Source of the DNA: Erysipelotrichaceae bacterium OPF54
GTDB taxonomy: Bacteria > Bacillota_I > Bacilli_A > Erysipelotrichales > Erysipelotrichaceae
Assembly: GCA_022834735.1 (NCBI GenBank)
Contig: BQKD01000001.1
Coordinates: 535,659-599,658, forward strand
Direction: 5' to 3'
Length of the DNA stretch: 64,000 bases
Below are positions 27,139-35,400 of this stretch, piece after piece. The first letter of the stretch is position 1; every line of letters begins with the position of its first letter. The translations under genes and the position numbers were made by a program. The notes under the pieces were generated by a model. That model did no database searches, was not told where the DNA came from, and saw nothing but the letters and a program-made list of their open reading frames with translations.

Positions 27139-27465
27139 ATGAGCATTACAGTGAACCTTTATTACACGGGCAAGGATGGAAGCGCGAAAGCATTCGTGAA
27201 CGAAATGATCGAGTCGGGGGTCGTGGAGGCGATCCGCAGCGAAGACGGCAATGAGAAGTACGATTATTTTTTCAGCGCGGACGATCCGGAAACGGTGCTT
27301 CTGATCGACCAGTGGCGAGATCAGGAAGCGATCGATGTGCATCATGCGTCCTGGATGATGGATAAGCTGGCAGAACTGCGCGATAAGTATGATCTGCATA
27401 TGCGGGTCGAACGGTTCGAACCGATCGGGATGGAAACGAAAGACGAAAAGTTCCTGCGCAGATGA
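27139..27465 (+). CDS. ABM-domain protein (putative quinol monooxygenase)
   Basis: A 108-aa single-domain protein of the antibiotic biosynthesis monooxygenase (YgiN-like) group. The dimeric alpha/beta pattern is visible: an ITVNLYYTGK strand, a helix FVNEMIESG, and the signature VLLIDQWRDQEAIDVHHAS. AAGGGGG precedes the ATG. It lies 21 nt after the DUF2812 gene and ends at a UUCG terminator, so it may belong to the same PadR operon. Confidence 0.82.
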   Translation: MSITVNLYYTGKDGSAKAFVNEMIESGVVEAIRSEDGNEKYDYFFSADDPETVLLIDQWRDQEAIDVHHASWMMDKLAELRDKYDLHMRVERFEPIGMETKDEKFLRR

Positions 27466-27469
27466 TCTC

Positions 27470-27493
27470 AAAGAAGCTTCGGCTTCTTTTTTT
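27470..27493 (+). terminator. UUCG terminator after the ABM gene
   Basis: AGAAGC-TTCG-GCTTCT followed by T6. Confidence 0.88.
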
Positions 27494-27507
27494 AATGTAT
27501 TGGAATA

Positions 27508-27536
27508 TTGAAATGCCAGCCGGAATTCAGTAGAGT
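27508..27536 (+). promoter_or_regulatory. Promoter giving a probable leaderless capA-like mRNA
   Basis: TTGAAA (27508-27513), 17 bp, TAGAGT (27531-27536), then only GAATAT before the ATG at 27543. No SD sequence is present. Confidence 0.55.
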
Positions 27537-27542
27537 GAATAT

Positions 27543-28751
27543 ATGAAAAGAAGAAAAATACGTAAAGGAAGACTCATGCTGGCTGTATGCGTGGCGCTTT
27601 TGCTTGTTTCCGGCACAGGATGGGGGATCCATGCTCTTTTCTCTTCTGCCAAAAAAGAAAAGGTGACCGAAGAGAAGGAAACACCAGGGACAGAGGAAAC
27701 TGCTCTGATCACCGCAACAGGCGATCTTCTGCTTGAAGACGGATTCGTGAATGCGTTCGGAAAGGGAAGCTGGAACGATTATATGAACGATCTTTCGCCA
27801 TGGTTTGCCAAAGATGACTGGACGCTGGCCAATCTGGAAGTGCCGATCGCCGGGGAAGAACTGGGACTGGCAGGGGCGGATTACTGTTTCAACGCGCCGG
27901 CGCAGACCGCAGGAAATCTGAAAACCAATTCGATCGAATATGTGACGCTGGCGAACAATCATGCGATGGACCGGGGCGTGGAAGGACTTGAAAAAACGAT
28001 CGGGCATCTGGACGAGAATGAGATCGGACATACGGGCGCGTTCCTTTCGGAAGAGGATCGCGATACGGTGTCGTTTGCGGATGTGAACGGGATCCGGATC
28101 GGGATCGTATCCTGGACGTACCAGACCAATCAGGTGGCTGATACGGACTGGCGTGTCAATCAGTTTTACGATGCGTCAAGTTCCATGATCCCTGTGCTGA
28201 TGGACGATATTGCCAGGGCCAGACAGGAAAGCGACTGCGTTATCGTATGCATGCACTGGGGCACCGAATTCACGTATGAGCTCAATGAAGCGCAGATGCT
28301 CCTTTCGCAGCAGATCGCGGATGCCGGAGCGGATGTGATCGTCGGGAATCATCCGCATACGATCCAGCCTGCAGCATGGCTCACCGGCACGAACGGAAAC
28401 CGCACGCTTTGTTTTTATTCGCTTGGCAATCTGATCTCGAGCGCCTATATGGTGGATCGGGCCGACGAGACATTTCAGGATATGTACGAGGTGGGAGCGA
28501 TCGCTCAGTTCCGCCTGAAAAAGACAAAAGACGGATCTGTTGCTGTTCTTGATCCGCATATCATACCGATCGTCAATCATTTCGAAGGAGAATATACGAA
28601 TTTCCATATCTATCCTTTGAAGGAGTATACAGAAGAGCTGGCAGCCGTCCATTCGCAGCGGCAGTATTCGGATCTGTTTACGAAACAGTGGCTTCAGGAT
28701 CAGGTGGAAGGCGTGTTTTCAGGATCTGGTATCCCGGTGGTGCTGGAGTAA
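27543..28751 (+). CDS. CapA family protein (PGA_cap metallophosphatase-like)
   Basis: A 402-aa protein with a basic N-terminus and one membrane anchor (about residues 11-28), then a linker and a CapA domain (about 55-380). Its motifs are ATGDLLL, ANLEVPI, LANNHAMDRG, MHWGTEF, GNHPHTIQP and FYSLGN, the metallophosphatase-like metal sites. CapA proteins help make or export poly-gamma-glutamate or modify the envelope, but no capB or capC is nearby, so it may have another envelope role. It is a single gene and probably leaderless. Confidence 0.88.
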   Translation: MKRRKIRKGRLMLAVCVALLLVSGTGWGIHALFSSAKKEKVTEEKETPGTEETALITATGDLLLEDGFVNAFGKGSWNDYMNDLSPWFAKDDWTLANLEVPIAGEELGLAGADYCFNAPAQTAGNLKTNSIEYVTLANNHAMDRGVEGLEKTIGHLDENEIGHTGAFLSEEDRDTVSFADVNGIRIGIVSWTYQTNQVADTDWRVNQFYDASSSMIPVLMDDIARARQESDCVIVCMHWGTEFTYELNEAQMLLSQQIADAGADVIVGNHPHTIQPAAWLTGTNGNRTLCFYSLGNLISSAYMVDRADETFQDMYEVGAIAQFRLKKTKDGSVAVLDPHIIPIVNHFEGEYTNFHIYPLKEYTEELAAVHSQRQYSDLFTKQWLQDQVEGVFSGSGIPVVLE

Positions 28752-28773
28752 ATGGCATTGTTTGCGGGAAATT

Positions 28774-28797
28774 ACGGAACTTCGGTTCCGTTTTTTA
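28774..28797 (+). terminator. UUCG terminator after the capA-like gene
   Basis: ACGGAAC-TTCG-GTTCCGT followed by T5. Confidence 0.9.
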
Positions 28798-28858
28798 TTG
28801 CATTTTGTGACAAAAACCAGATACAATATCAGTACTAAATAAAATGAAAAATATTTAG
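28798..28858 (+). promoter_or_regulatory. lacI-type regulator promoter and operator
   Basis: TTGCAT (28798-28803) and TACAAT (28822-28827) are 18 bp apart. CTAAATA (28835-28841) and TATTTAG (28852-28858) form an inverted repeat just downstream of the predicted start, a good position for repression. A similar pair lies at 29859-29883 before the sugar operon. Confidence 0.5.
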
Positions 28859-28873
28859 GGGGAGGTTTTATGA

Positions 28874-29866
28874 ATGAAAGTGACGATTGCACAAATTGCC
28901 AAAGCCGCCGGCGTGTCCCCGGGATCGGTCAGCAACGCGCTCAACAATCGAAAGGGAACGATCAGCGAGCAGAAACGGGAACATATCATCCGGATCGCAG
29001 AACAGCTCGGCTATTTTAAAAAAGGAAAACGCACGGGCATTATTTCTCTTGTGCTCTATGACGCAGGCGAAACGATCGTCCAGACCGATCAGCCTTTTTT
29101 CTCGGCCCTGATCCGCGGGATGGAGGAAGGCTGTCATCAGTATGACTACCAGCTGCGGATCCGCAAAGTCCGAAGCGATGATCAAAAAGCGATCGAGACG
29201 CTCGATAATATCAGCGAAAGCGACGGTCTTCTCGTGATGGGAACCGAAATGCATTTCAAGGATGTGGAGAAATTCCGTCATTTCAAGATCCCTTTCGTGA
29301 TCGTGGACAATGCGTATATCATGGAAAACTGCGATTTTGTCGCCATCAACAATAAAGACGGAATGTACGAGGTGACAAAACTGCTGATCGATAAAGGATA
29401 CACAAAGATCGGTCTGATCAATTCGCTGCGCATGATCAATAATTTCAAGGAACGCAAGCTCGGCTTTCTTCAGGCGCTGGCAGATCACGATCTTTCATTC
29501 AACGGCGACGACGAGATTTTCGTCGAACCGCATATCGAAGAAGGAACAAAGGATTTTTCCCGCTTCCTGCATCAGCAGAAAGAGCTTGGCATCCTTCTGC
29601 CGGAAGCGTTTGTCGCGATGAACGATTATATTGCGCTCGCCTCCCTGCGCGCTATGAAAGAGGAAGGGATCCCGATCCCGGTCGTGGGATTCGATGATAT
29701 CGAAATGGCGCGCTACAGCGAACCTTCTTTGACCACTGTGCGTGTCAATAAAGAAGACCTGGGCAAGATCGCGGTCGGACGACTGATCGCCAAATTCGAA
29801 AGACCGGAAGAATCCATGAAGATCCTTGTCAATACGAGCGTGATCGAACGAAATTCAACTAAATAA
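28874..29866 (+). CDS. LacI-family transcriptional regulator
   Basis: A 330-aa repressor. The DNA-binding head (residues 1-50) contains the helix-turn-helix TIAQIAKAAGVSPGSVSNALN and the hinge helix region; the rest is a periplasmic-binding-protein-like sugar-sensing domain ending in PVVGFDDIEMARYSEPSLTTV. GGGGGAGG is 7 nt upstream of the ATG. It sits directly before the EIIC-transketolase operon on the same strand, with its own terminator between, so it is the likely regulator of that operon. Confidence 0.9.
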   Translation: MKVTIAQIAKAAGVSPGSVSNALNNRKGTISEQKREHIIRIAEQLGYFKKGKRTGIISLVLYDAGETIVQTDQPFFSALIRGMEEGCHQYDYQLRIRKVRSDDQKAIETLDNISESDGLLVMGTEMHFKDVEKFRHFKIPFVIVDNAYIMENCDFVAINNKDGMYEVTKLLIDKGYTKIGLINSLRMINNFKERKLGFLQALADHDLSFNGDDEIFVEPHIEEGTKDFSRFLHQQKELGILLPEAFVAMNDYIALASLRAMKEEGIPIPVVGFDDIEMARYSEPSLTTVRVNKEDLGKIAVGRLIAKFERPEESMKILVNTSVIERNSTK

Positions 29867-29903
29867 ATAGATAAAATATTTAGTGTATTAATAGATAAAT
29901 TTT

Positions 29904-29932
29904 AGCTGAAAACCTTGTTTTCGGCTTTTTTT
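29904..29932 (+). terminator. Terminator after the lacI-type gene
   Basis: AGCTGAAAAC pairs with GTTTTCGGCT around CTT, followed by T6-7. Confidence 0.85.
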
Positions 29933-29949
29933 GCGCTAAAATGAAACCA

Positions 29950-29963
29950 AGAAAACGGTTACA
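29950..29963 (+). promoter_or_regulatory. cre/LacI-like operator before the sugar operon
   Basis: AGAAAACGGTTACA matches 12 of 14 positions of the CcpA cre consensus TGWAARCGYTWNCW. It lies between a possible TAAAAT -10 (29937-29942) and the EIIC start, so bound CcpA or the LacI protein would block transcription. Confidence 0.5.
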
Positions 29964-29982
29964 TAAGCCGTAGGAGGAGATT

Positions 29983-31290
29983 ATGGAAAACAACAAAACC
30001 ATTGACAAGGTCCTGGAATTCGCTGCCAGATTTCAGGCCAACATCTATCTTGATTCCATCTCGAAAGGTCTGATGGGAACGCTGCCGATCACGATGATCG
30101 GATCGATCGCTCTGCTGCTCGCTGTCCTGCCGATCCAGGCATGGAAAGACTTCATAACAGCAATCGGCGTCGCCCCGTATTTGCTTGCGGCATCTACGCT
30201 CACGACAAGCTGCCTTTCGATCTATGCGTCGTTTCTGATCGGATATCGTCTCGCGCATCATCTGCAGGTCGATGAGATCCCGGGCGGACTCATTTCGCTG
30301 TTTGCCTTTTTCATCGCCACACCACTGACAGACGGCGCCCTGACCATGAGCTACATGGGAGCGCAGGGACTGTTCACTGCATTGATCGCTTCTCTGCTCG
30401 CAACCAGGCTCTATGCCGCGCTCATGAAATGCGACAAGCTGAAGATCAAGATGCCGCCAAGCGTGCCAGGCATGATCGCCACGACATTCTCTACCATGAT
30501 CCCGGCTATCCTGGTCGGTCTGATCTTCATCGGCATTGCGGTCGTATTCTCTTATACGCCGTGGGGCTCGTTTGCGGAAATGATCTACTCGCTGGTCGCT
30601 ACGCCGCTCATGAATGTAGGCGGAAGCATCTGGTCTCTTGTGGCCATCGTGCTCGTGCAGATGATCCTGTGGTTCTTCGGAATTCATGGCTCGCTCGTTG
30701 TCGGCACTGTGATCAATGCCGTTTACATGCCAATGGCTCTTGAAAATATGGAACTGTACGCTGCCGGAACGCCAGCTGGCGAACTGCCGCACATATTAGG
30801 AAATACCTTTTATGCCCTTTATGCAGGAATCGGCGGGGCAGGCGGAACGCTCTCGCTGCTCATCGTCATGTTCCTCTTTGCCAAGGCGAAACAGAACAAG
30901 GAGCTGGCCAAGCTGGCCGGTATTCCGGGAATCTTTGTCATCAACGAGCCGATCGTATTCGGATACCCGCTCATCCTCAATCCAGTGATGGCGATCCCGT
31001 TCATCCTTACGCCGATCGTGCAGCTGCTGATCCCTTACTTTGTGACGGCCATTGGCCTTATTCCGCCTCTTACTGGCGTGCAGGTCCCGTTCGGGCTTCC
31101 TGTGATCGTTAACGGCTTCATGGCCGGTGGATGGACAGCAGCACTGATGCAGATCATCGACATCGCGGTCGGATGTCTGCTCTGGTTCCCGTTCTTCAAG
31201 ATTTCCGATGCGCAGATGTACAAAGAGGAAAAAGGCGAAACGATGGAACAGATCGCCGAGGAATACGAAAAGGAAGCACAGGAGGCATAA
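29983..31290 (+). CDS. PTS sugar transporter EIIC (cellobiose/lichenan family)
   Basis: A 435-aa membrane permease of the PTS lactose-cellobiose EIIC family with about ten hydrophobic segments. Family motifs FFGIHGS (about residue 227) and INEPIVFGYPL are present. AGGAGG precedes the ATG. No EIIB or EIIA gene is nearby, so phosphotransfer would need partners encoded elsewhere, or the protein may work without phosphorylating. As first gene of the operon it sets the cargo as a disaccharide or glycoside. Confidence 0.88.
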   Translation: MENNKTIDKVLEFAARFQANIYLDSISKGLMGTLPITMIGSIALLLAVLPIQAWKDFITAIGVAPYLLAASTLTTSCLSIYASFLIGYRLAHHLQVDEIPGGLISLFAFFIATPLTDGALTMSYMGAQGLFTALIASLLATRLYAALMKCDKLKIKMPPSVPGMIATTFSTMIPAILVGLIFIGIAVVFSYTPWGSFAEMIYSLVATPLMNVGGSIWSLVAIVLVQMILWFFGIHGSLVVGTVINAVYMPMALENMELYAAGTPAGELPHILGNTFYALYAGIGGAGGTLSLLIVMFLFAKAKQNKELAKLAGIPGIFVINEPIVFGYPLILNPVMAIPFILTPIVQLLIPYFVTAIGLIPPLTGVQVPFGLPVIVNGFMAGGWTAALMQIIDIAVGCLLWFPFFKISDAQMYKEEKGETMEQIAEEYEKEAQEA

Positions 31291-31291
31291 C

Positions 31292-32194
31292 ATGATCTGC
31301 AGGACGATACCGCTCAATGAAACAGCCCATCTTGATACGTATATACTGAACAATTCCAATGAATACAACGTAGGGAAAAAGCGCCCCTTTGTCCTGGTCC
31401 TGCCAGGCGGGGCGTATGCCTTCACGTCCGATCGCGAAGCGGAGCCGGTCGCGCTGCGCTTCAATTCGATCGGCTGCCATGCCGGCGTGCTCTGGTATAC
31501 GACCCGTGATCTTGTGCCCAATGTTCCAAGAAACGCGTTCGAGGAAGCCATGATGGCCGTAAAGTGGGTGCGCGAGCATGCCGAAGAATATCTCATCCAC
31601 ACGGATCAGATCATTGTATGCGGCTTTTCGGCCGGAGGACATCTCGCCATCGAATGCGCAACGATGTGGCATGAATCCTGGATCGCGGAAAAGCTGCACT
31701 GCTCTTCCGACATGCTGAAGATCAATCTCGCCATTCCGTGTTATGCGGCAGGAAAAGCGGAAAAAATGCCGGTCGGAGAAAATGGTCCGTTGATGCTTCA
31801 TGCAAGACAAAGCGGAAACATGCGCTTTTTCGGAAGCGATGATCCCACCGATGAACAGGTGGAAGCGTACAACTGCCTGCGCCGGATCGGCAGACATACC
31901 CCGCCAATGTTCATATGGCACACGTATGAGGATCAGCTCGTTGACGTCTCGAACTCCATCGAGCTGGCATGGAACATGAAAAAGCATGCCATTCCGTTCG
32001 AACTGCATATTTTTGAAAAAGGAGAGCACGGCCTCGCGCTGGCGGACCGGACGACGGCCCGCAAGGATTCGCATAAAAACGCCCATGTCTATCACTGGTT
32101 CGAACTGTGCGAGGAATGGCTCTCAAACTACATCGATATCGAGGAAGGAATGTACGGCGAGCTGCCGTTCAATCCTGATTTTATGAACAGGTAA
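31292..32194 (+). CDS. Alpha/beta hydrolase, sugar-acetylesterase-like
   Basis: A 300-aa carbohydrate-esterase-like hydrolase of the BD-FAE/acetyl-xylan-esterase group. The HGG-type oxyanion region appears as VLPGGAYAFTSDREAEP, the nucleophile is in CGFSAGGHLA, and the likely acid and base residues are in WHTYEDQLVD and GEHGLAL. The ATG at 31292 follows AGGAGG; the longer frame from 31208 lies inside the EIIC gene. It has no signal peptide, so it would remove acetyl or similar groups from the imported glycoside inside the cell. Confidence 0.82.
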   Translation: MICRTIPLNETAHLDTYILNNSNEYNVGKKRPFVLVLPGGAYAFTSDREAEPVALRFNSIGCHAGVLWYTTRDLVPNVPRNAFEEAMMAVKWVREHAEEYLIHTDQIIVCGFSAGGHLAIECATMWHESWIAEKLHCSSDMLKINLAIPCYAAGKAEKMPVGENGPLMLHARQSGNMRFFGSDDPTDEQVEAYNCLRRIGRHTPPMFIWHTYEDQLVDVSNSIELAWNMKKHAIPFELHIFEKGEHGLALADRTTARKDSHKNAHVYHWFELCEEWLSNYIDIEEGMYGELPFNPDFMNR

Positions 32195-32204
32195 AGGAGA
32201 ATTT

Positions 32205-33020
32205 ATGGAAACAAGGGAACTGATACAAAACGGAAACGAGCTCCGCAAAGATATAGTGACAATGTGCTATATGTCCAAAGCCGGCCATGTAGGCGGCTCG
32301 CTTTCTTCGATCGACATTTTGAATACGCTCTACAACGCGGAAATGAAACACCGGCCTGCACAGCCTGACTGGTCCGGACGGGACCGGTTCGTTTTGAGCA
32401 AAGGGCATGTCGCCGAATCGCTGTTTGCGGTGCTTGCACAGCAGGGATATATGGAAAAAGAGGAGCTTGGCACATTTTCCGCTTTCGGTTCCCGTCTGAT
32501 CGGCCATCCCAATAACAAGATCGACGGCATTGAAATGAATACGGGCGCGCTCGGACACGGCGTATGTGTGGCCGTCGGAATGGCCATTGCCGGAAAGATG
32601 GATCATTGCCCATGGCGCGTGTATTGCCTGATGGGAGACGGAGAACAGGCGGAAGGAAGCGTCTGGGAAGCAGCGATGGCAGCAGCCCATTACAATCTCG
32701 ACAATCTGGTGCTCATCCTGGACCGCAACGGTCTGCAGATCTCCGGAAACACGGAAGATGTCATGGCACTTCGTGATATTCATCTGAAATATGAAGCGTT
32801 CGGATTCAACGTGATCGAGACCGACGGGCATAACTATGAGGATCTGATGGCAGCCTTTACGCTGGCACGCCATACAAAAGAAAAACCGACCCTGATCGTT
32901 GCCAATACGGTAAAAGGAAAGGGAATTTCATTTATGGAAAACGTGGCAGCGTGGCATCACGGCGTACTCAATGAAGAACAATATATGCAGGCAATGAAAG
33001 AACTGGAGGAACAAGCATGA
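32205..33020 (+). CDS. Transketolase, N-terminal (TPP-binding) subunit
   Basis: A 271-aa split transketolase alpha subunit. It contains GHVGGSLSSIDIL, FVLSKGHVAESLFA and the thiamine diphosphate-binding motif from MGDGEQAEGSVWEAAMAAAH to LDRNGLQISG. AAAGGAG precedes the ATG. Its stop overlaps the start of the C-terminal subunit gene. Split transketolases in sugar operons often have special substrates; with the FGGY kinase, isomerase and apiosidase-like genes here, apulose-4-phosphate transketolase (AptA-like) is the best guess. Confidence 0.85.
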   Translation: METRELIQNGNELRKDIVTMCYMSKAGHVGGSLSSIDILNTLYNAEMKHRPAQPDWSGRDRFVLSKGHVAESLFAVLAQQGYMEKEELGTFSAFGSRLIGHPNNKIDGIEMNTGALGHGVCVAVGMAIAGKMDHCPWRVYCLMGDGEQAEGSVWEAAMAAAHYNLDNLVLILDRNGLQISGNTEDVMALRDIHLKYEAFGFNVIETDGHNYEDLMAAFTLARHTKEKPTLIVANTVKGKGISFMENVAAWHHGVLNEEQYMQAMKELEEQA

Positions 33021-33943
33021 AAAAGGCCAATCGTGTCGCGATCTGCGACGCACTGCTCGAAAAAGCAAAAACCGATCCGGATATCGTGATCGTGGTATCG
33101 GATTCGCGCGGATCGGCTTCGCTGACCCCGTTTGCCCAGGCTTTCCCGGAGCGGACAGTGGAAGCCGGGATCGCGGAACAGGATCTTGTCGGGATCGCTG
33201 CCGGAATGGCGAGCGCAGGGAAAAAGCCGTTTGCCGCCTCGCCCGCCAGCTTTCTGACGATGCGTGCGATCGAACAGATCAAGGTCGATGTCGCTTATTC
33301 CAATGTGAATGTGAAACTGATCGGCATCAGTGCCGGCGTCAGCTACGGAGCGCTTGGCATGTCCCATCACTCGCTGCAGGATCTGGCCGTTCTTTCGGCT
33401 ATTCCGAATATGCGTGTTCTGGTGCCGGCTGATTTTATCGAAACGAAAAAGATGATGGAGCAGATCATGGAGGATACGATCCCGACCTATATCCGGGTCG
33501 GACGAAATCCGGTAGAGCCGGTGCATGAAAACGATGATTTCGATCTCGAGATCGGCAAGGCGATCGAACTGCGGCCAGGCACTGATGCGGCGATCATCGC
33601 GACCGGGGAAATGGTTCGGACGGCTTGCGATACGGCCGATCGGCTGTGCGAAAAAGGACTGAAGGTCCGGGTCCTCGATATGCATACGATCAAACCGCTC
33701 GATGAACAAAGCATCATCCGGGCGGCCAGGGAAACCGGGACGATCATTACGCTGGAAGAACACAGTGTTGTGAACGGACTTGGGGCCATGGTGGCAAAGG
33801 TAGTGTGCGAACATGCTCCGTGCCGGCTGAAAGCGCTCGGTCTGCCGGATGAATCGCTTATTACCGGAGAGAGCGCCGAGCTGTTCGAATACTATGGCCT
33901 GATTCCGGAAAAGATCGCAGCCTTGATCAAGGAGATCGTATGA
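33017..33943 (+). CDS. Transketolase, C-terminal subunit
   Basis: A 308-aa beta subunit with the pyrimidine-binding domain (about residues 1-165) and the transketolase C domain (about 185-300). The catalytic Glu that activates thiamine is in VEAGIAEQDLVG, and AGVSYGALGMSHHSLQDLAVL is conserved. It overlaps both neighbours by 4 bp. With the 32205 product it should form a complete heteromeric transketolase. AptB-like function is inferred from context only. Confidence 0.85.
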   Translation: MKKANRVAICDALLEKAKTDPDIVIVVSDSRGSASLTPFAQAFPERTVEAGIAEQDLVGIAAGMASAGKKPFAASPASFLTMRAIEQIKVDVAYSNVNVKLIGISAGVSYGALGMSHHSLQDLAVLSAIPNMRVLVPADFIETKKMMEQIMEDTIPTYIRVGRNPVEPVHENDDFDLEIGKAIELRPGTDAAIIATGEMVRTACDTADRLCEKGLKVRVLDMHTIKPLDEQSIIRAARETGTIITLEEHSVVNGLGAMVAKVVCEHAPCRLKALGLPDESLITGESAELFEYYGLIPEKIAALIKEIV

Positions 33944-35400
33944 AATCGGCATCGATCGTGATCGATCAGAGCACGACGGCTTCCAAAGTGTATTTGATCG
34001 ATGAAACCGGGACCATCCTCGATGCGTGTTCGAAAACCCACAATAAGTATTATCCGGACAAGGGCTGGGTGGAGCATGATCCGCAGCAGATCTGGGAACA
34101 GGTGCTTGAATGTATTCGCCGGCTTATCCTGGCTCATGGCGATGAAATGAAATTTGTCAGAGCCAGTATCACGAATCAGCGCGAAACGGTCGTTGCCTGG
34201 AACAAGGAAACGGGAAAGCCGGTCTGCAATGCGATCGTCTGGCAATGCGCGCGCACGAATGATCTGTGCCGGAAAATGATCCGGGAAGGACATGAACCTT
34301 TTGTCCTTCAAAGGACGGGTCTCAAGATCGATCCGTATTTTTCGGCAACCAAGATGAAATGGATCCTGGATCACTGCGAGGTTGATCGGCAGAAAGTGCG
34401 GTTCGGAACGATCGATTCGTGGCTTATTTATAAACTGACAAACGGCAAAGTGCATGCGACCGATCACACGAACGCTTCGCGCACCTTATTGTACGGGCTG
34501 GAAAGTGAAACGTGGGACGACGAGCTTTGTACTCTGTTCGGAATAGAGCGATCGATGCTTCCGGACATCCTCTGCTCGGATGATGTGTTCGGATGGACAG
34601 ACCTGAATGGGCTGCTGAAAGAGCCGATCCCGATCCAGGGGGTCATGGGCGACAGCCAGGCTGCATTTTATGCGCAGCGCTGCGTGCATGAGGGGGATAT
34701 CAAGATGACTTTAGGTACTGGCAGCTCGATCATGATGAACAGTTCGAAGCGGCAGCCAAGGATCGACGGGCTGGTCAATGTGCTTGGATACAAAATGAAA
34801 GAAAGCCGTGCTTACGGTGTCGAAGGGATTGTCAACTGCAACGGAGAAAGCCTGAACTGGGCAAAAGAGGATATGCGCTGGTTTTTTGATTATGACGAGC
34901 TGAACGAGGATCTGTTCGAACGTTCGTCTTCTGTGCTGTTCGTTCCTGCACTTACCGGTCTTTCGATGCCGTACTGGAATCCCGCTGCCCAGGGAATGTT
35001 TATAGGGGTTGGCCGCCAGAGCAGGAGGGAAGACTTCCTTCTTGCGGTGATCCATGGGGTGATTTGTCAGTTATGCGATGCGCTGGCGTGTTTTGGATCT
35101 GCAGGCATGCCGGTCCGTGTTGACGGAGGGCTTTCCAGAAACAAATTTATAATGCAGCTGCTGGCTGATTTGTCGGGACGCACGATCGAAGTGTGCGAGC
35201 ATCCCGATCTGTCGGCGATGGGCGTATGGCTGGCAGGAAGCGGAAAGAATGATTTTAAGAGGAAGACGAATACGCTGTATCCGAAAAGGCCGGATGCGTG
35301 GCGGCAGGCGCAGCTTGAGCGATACCATAGAGCGATCGACTGCGTGCTCATGCTGGCAAATGTAAAGAAAGAGGAAACAGAAGATGAAACGAAAATATAA
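33940..35400 (+). CDS. FGGY-family carbohydrate kinase
   Basis: A 486-aa sugar kinase close to glycerol kinase in its first half (SITNQRETVVAWNKETGKP, NAIVWQCART) but in a pentose-type operon. The ATP-binding phosphate loops are in VIDQSTTASK, MTLGTGSSIMMN and VDGGLSRNKFIMQLLAD. It overlaps the transketolase gene by 4 bp and the isomerase gene by 17 bp. It would phosphorylate the ketose made by the isomerase; in the apiose model this is apulose kinase. Confidence 0.85.
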   Translation: MKSASIVIDQSTTASKVYLIDETGTILDACSKTHNKYYPDKGWVEHDPQQIWEQVLECIRRLILAHGDEMKFVRASITNQRETVVAWNKETGKPVCNAIVWQCARTNDLCRKMIREGHEPFVLQRTGLKIDPYFSATKMKWILDHCEVDRQKVRFGTIDSWLIYKLTNGKVHATDHTNASRTLLYGLESETWDDELCTLFGIERSMLPDILCSDDVFGWTDLNGLLKEPIPIQGVMGDSQAAFYAQRCVHEGDIKMTLGTGSSIMMNSSKRQPRIDGLVNVLGYKMKESRAYGVEGIVNCNGESLNWAKEDMRWFFDYDELNEDLFERSSSVLFVPALTGLSMPYWNPAAQGMFIGVGRQSRREDFLLAVIHGVICQLCDALACFGSAGMPVRVDGGLSRNKFIMQLLADLSGRTIEVCEHPDLSAMGVWLAGSGKNDFKRKTNTLYPKRPDAWRQAQLERYHRAIDCVLMLANVKKEETEDETKI

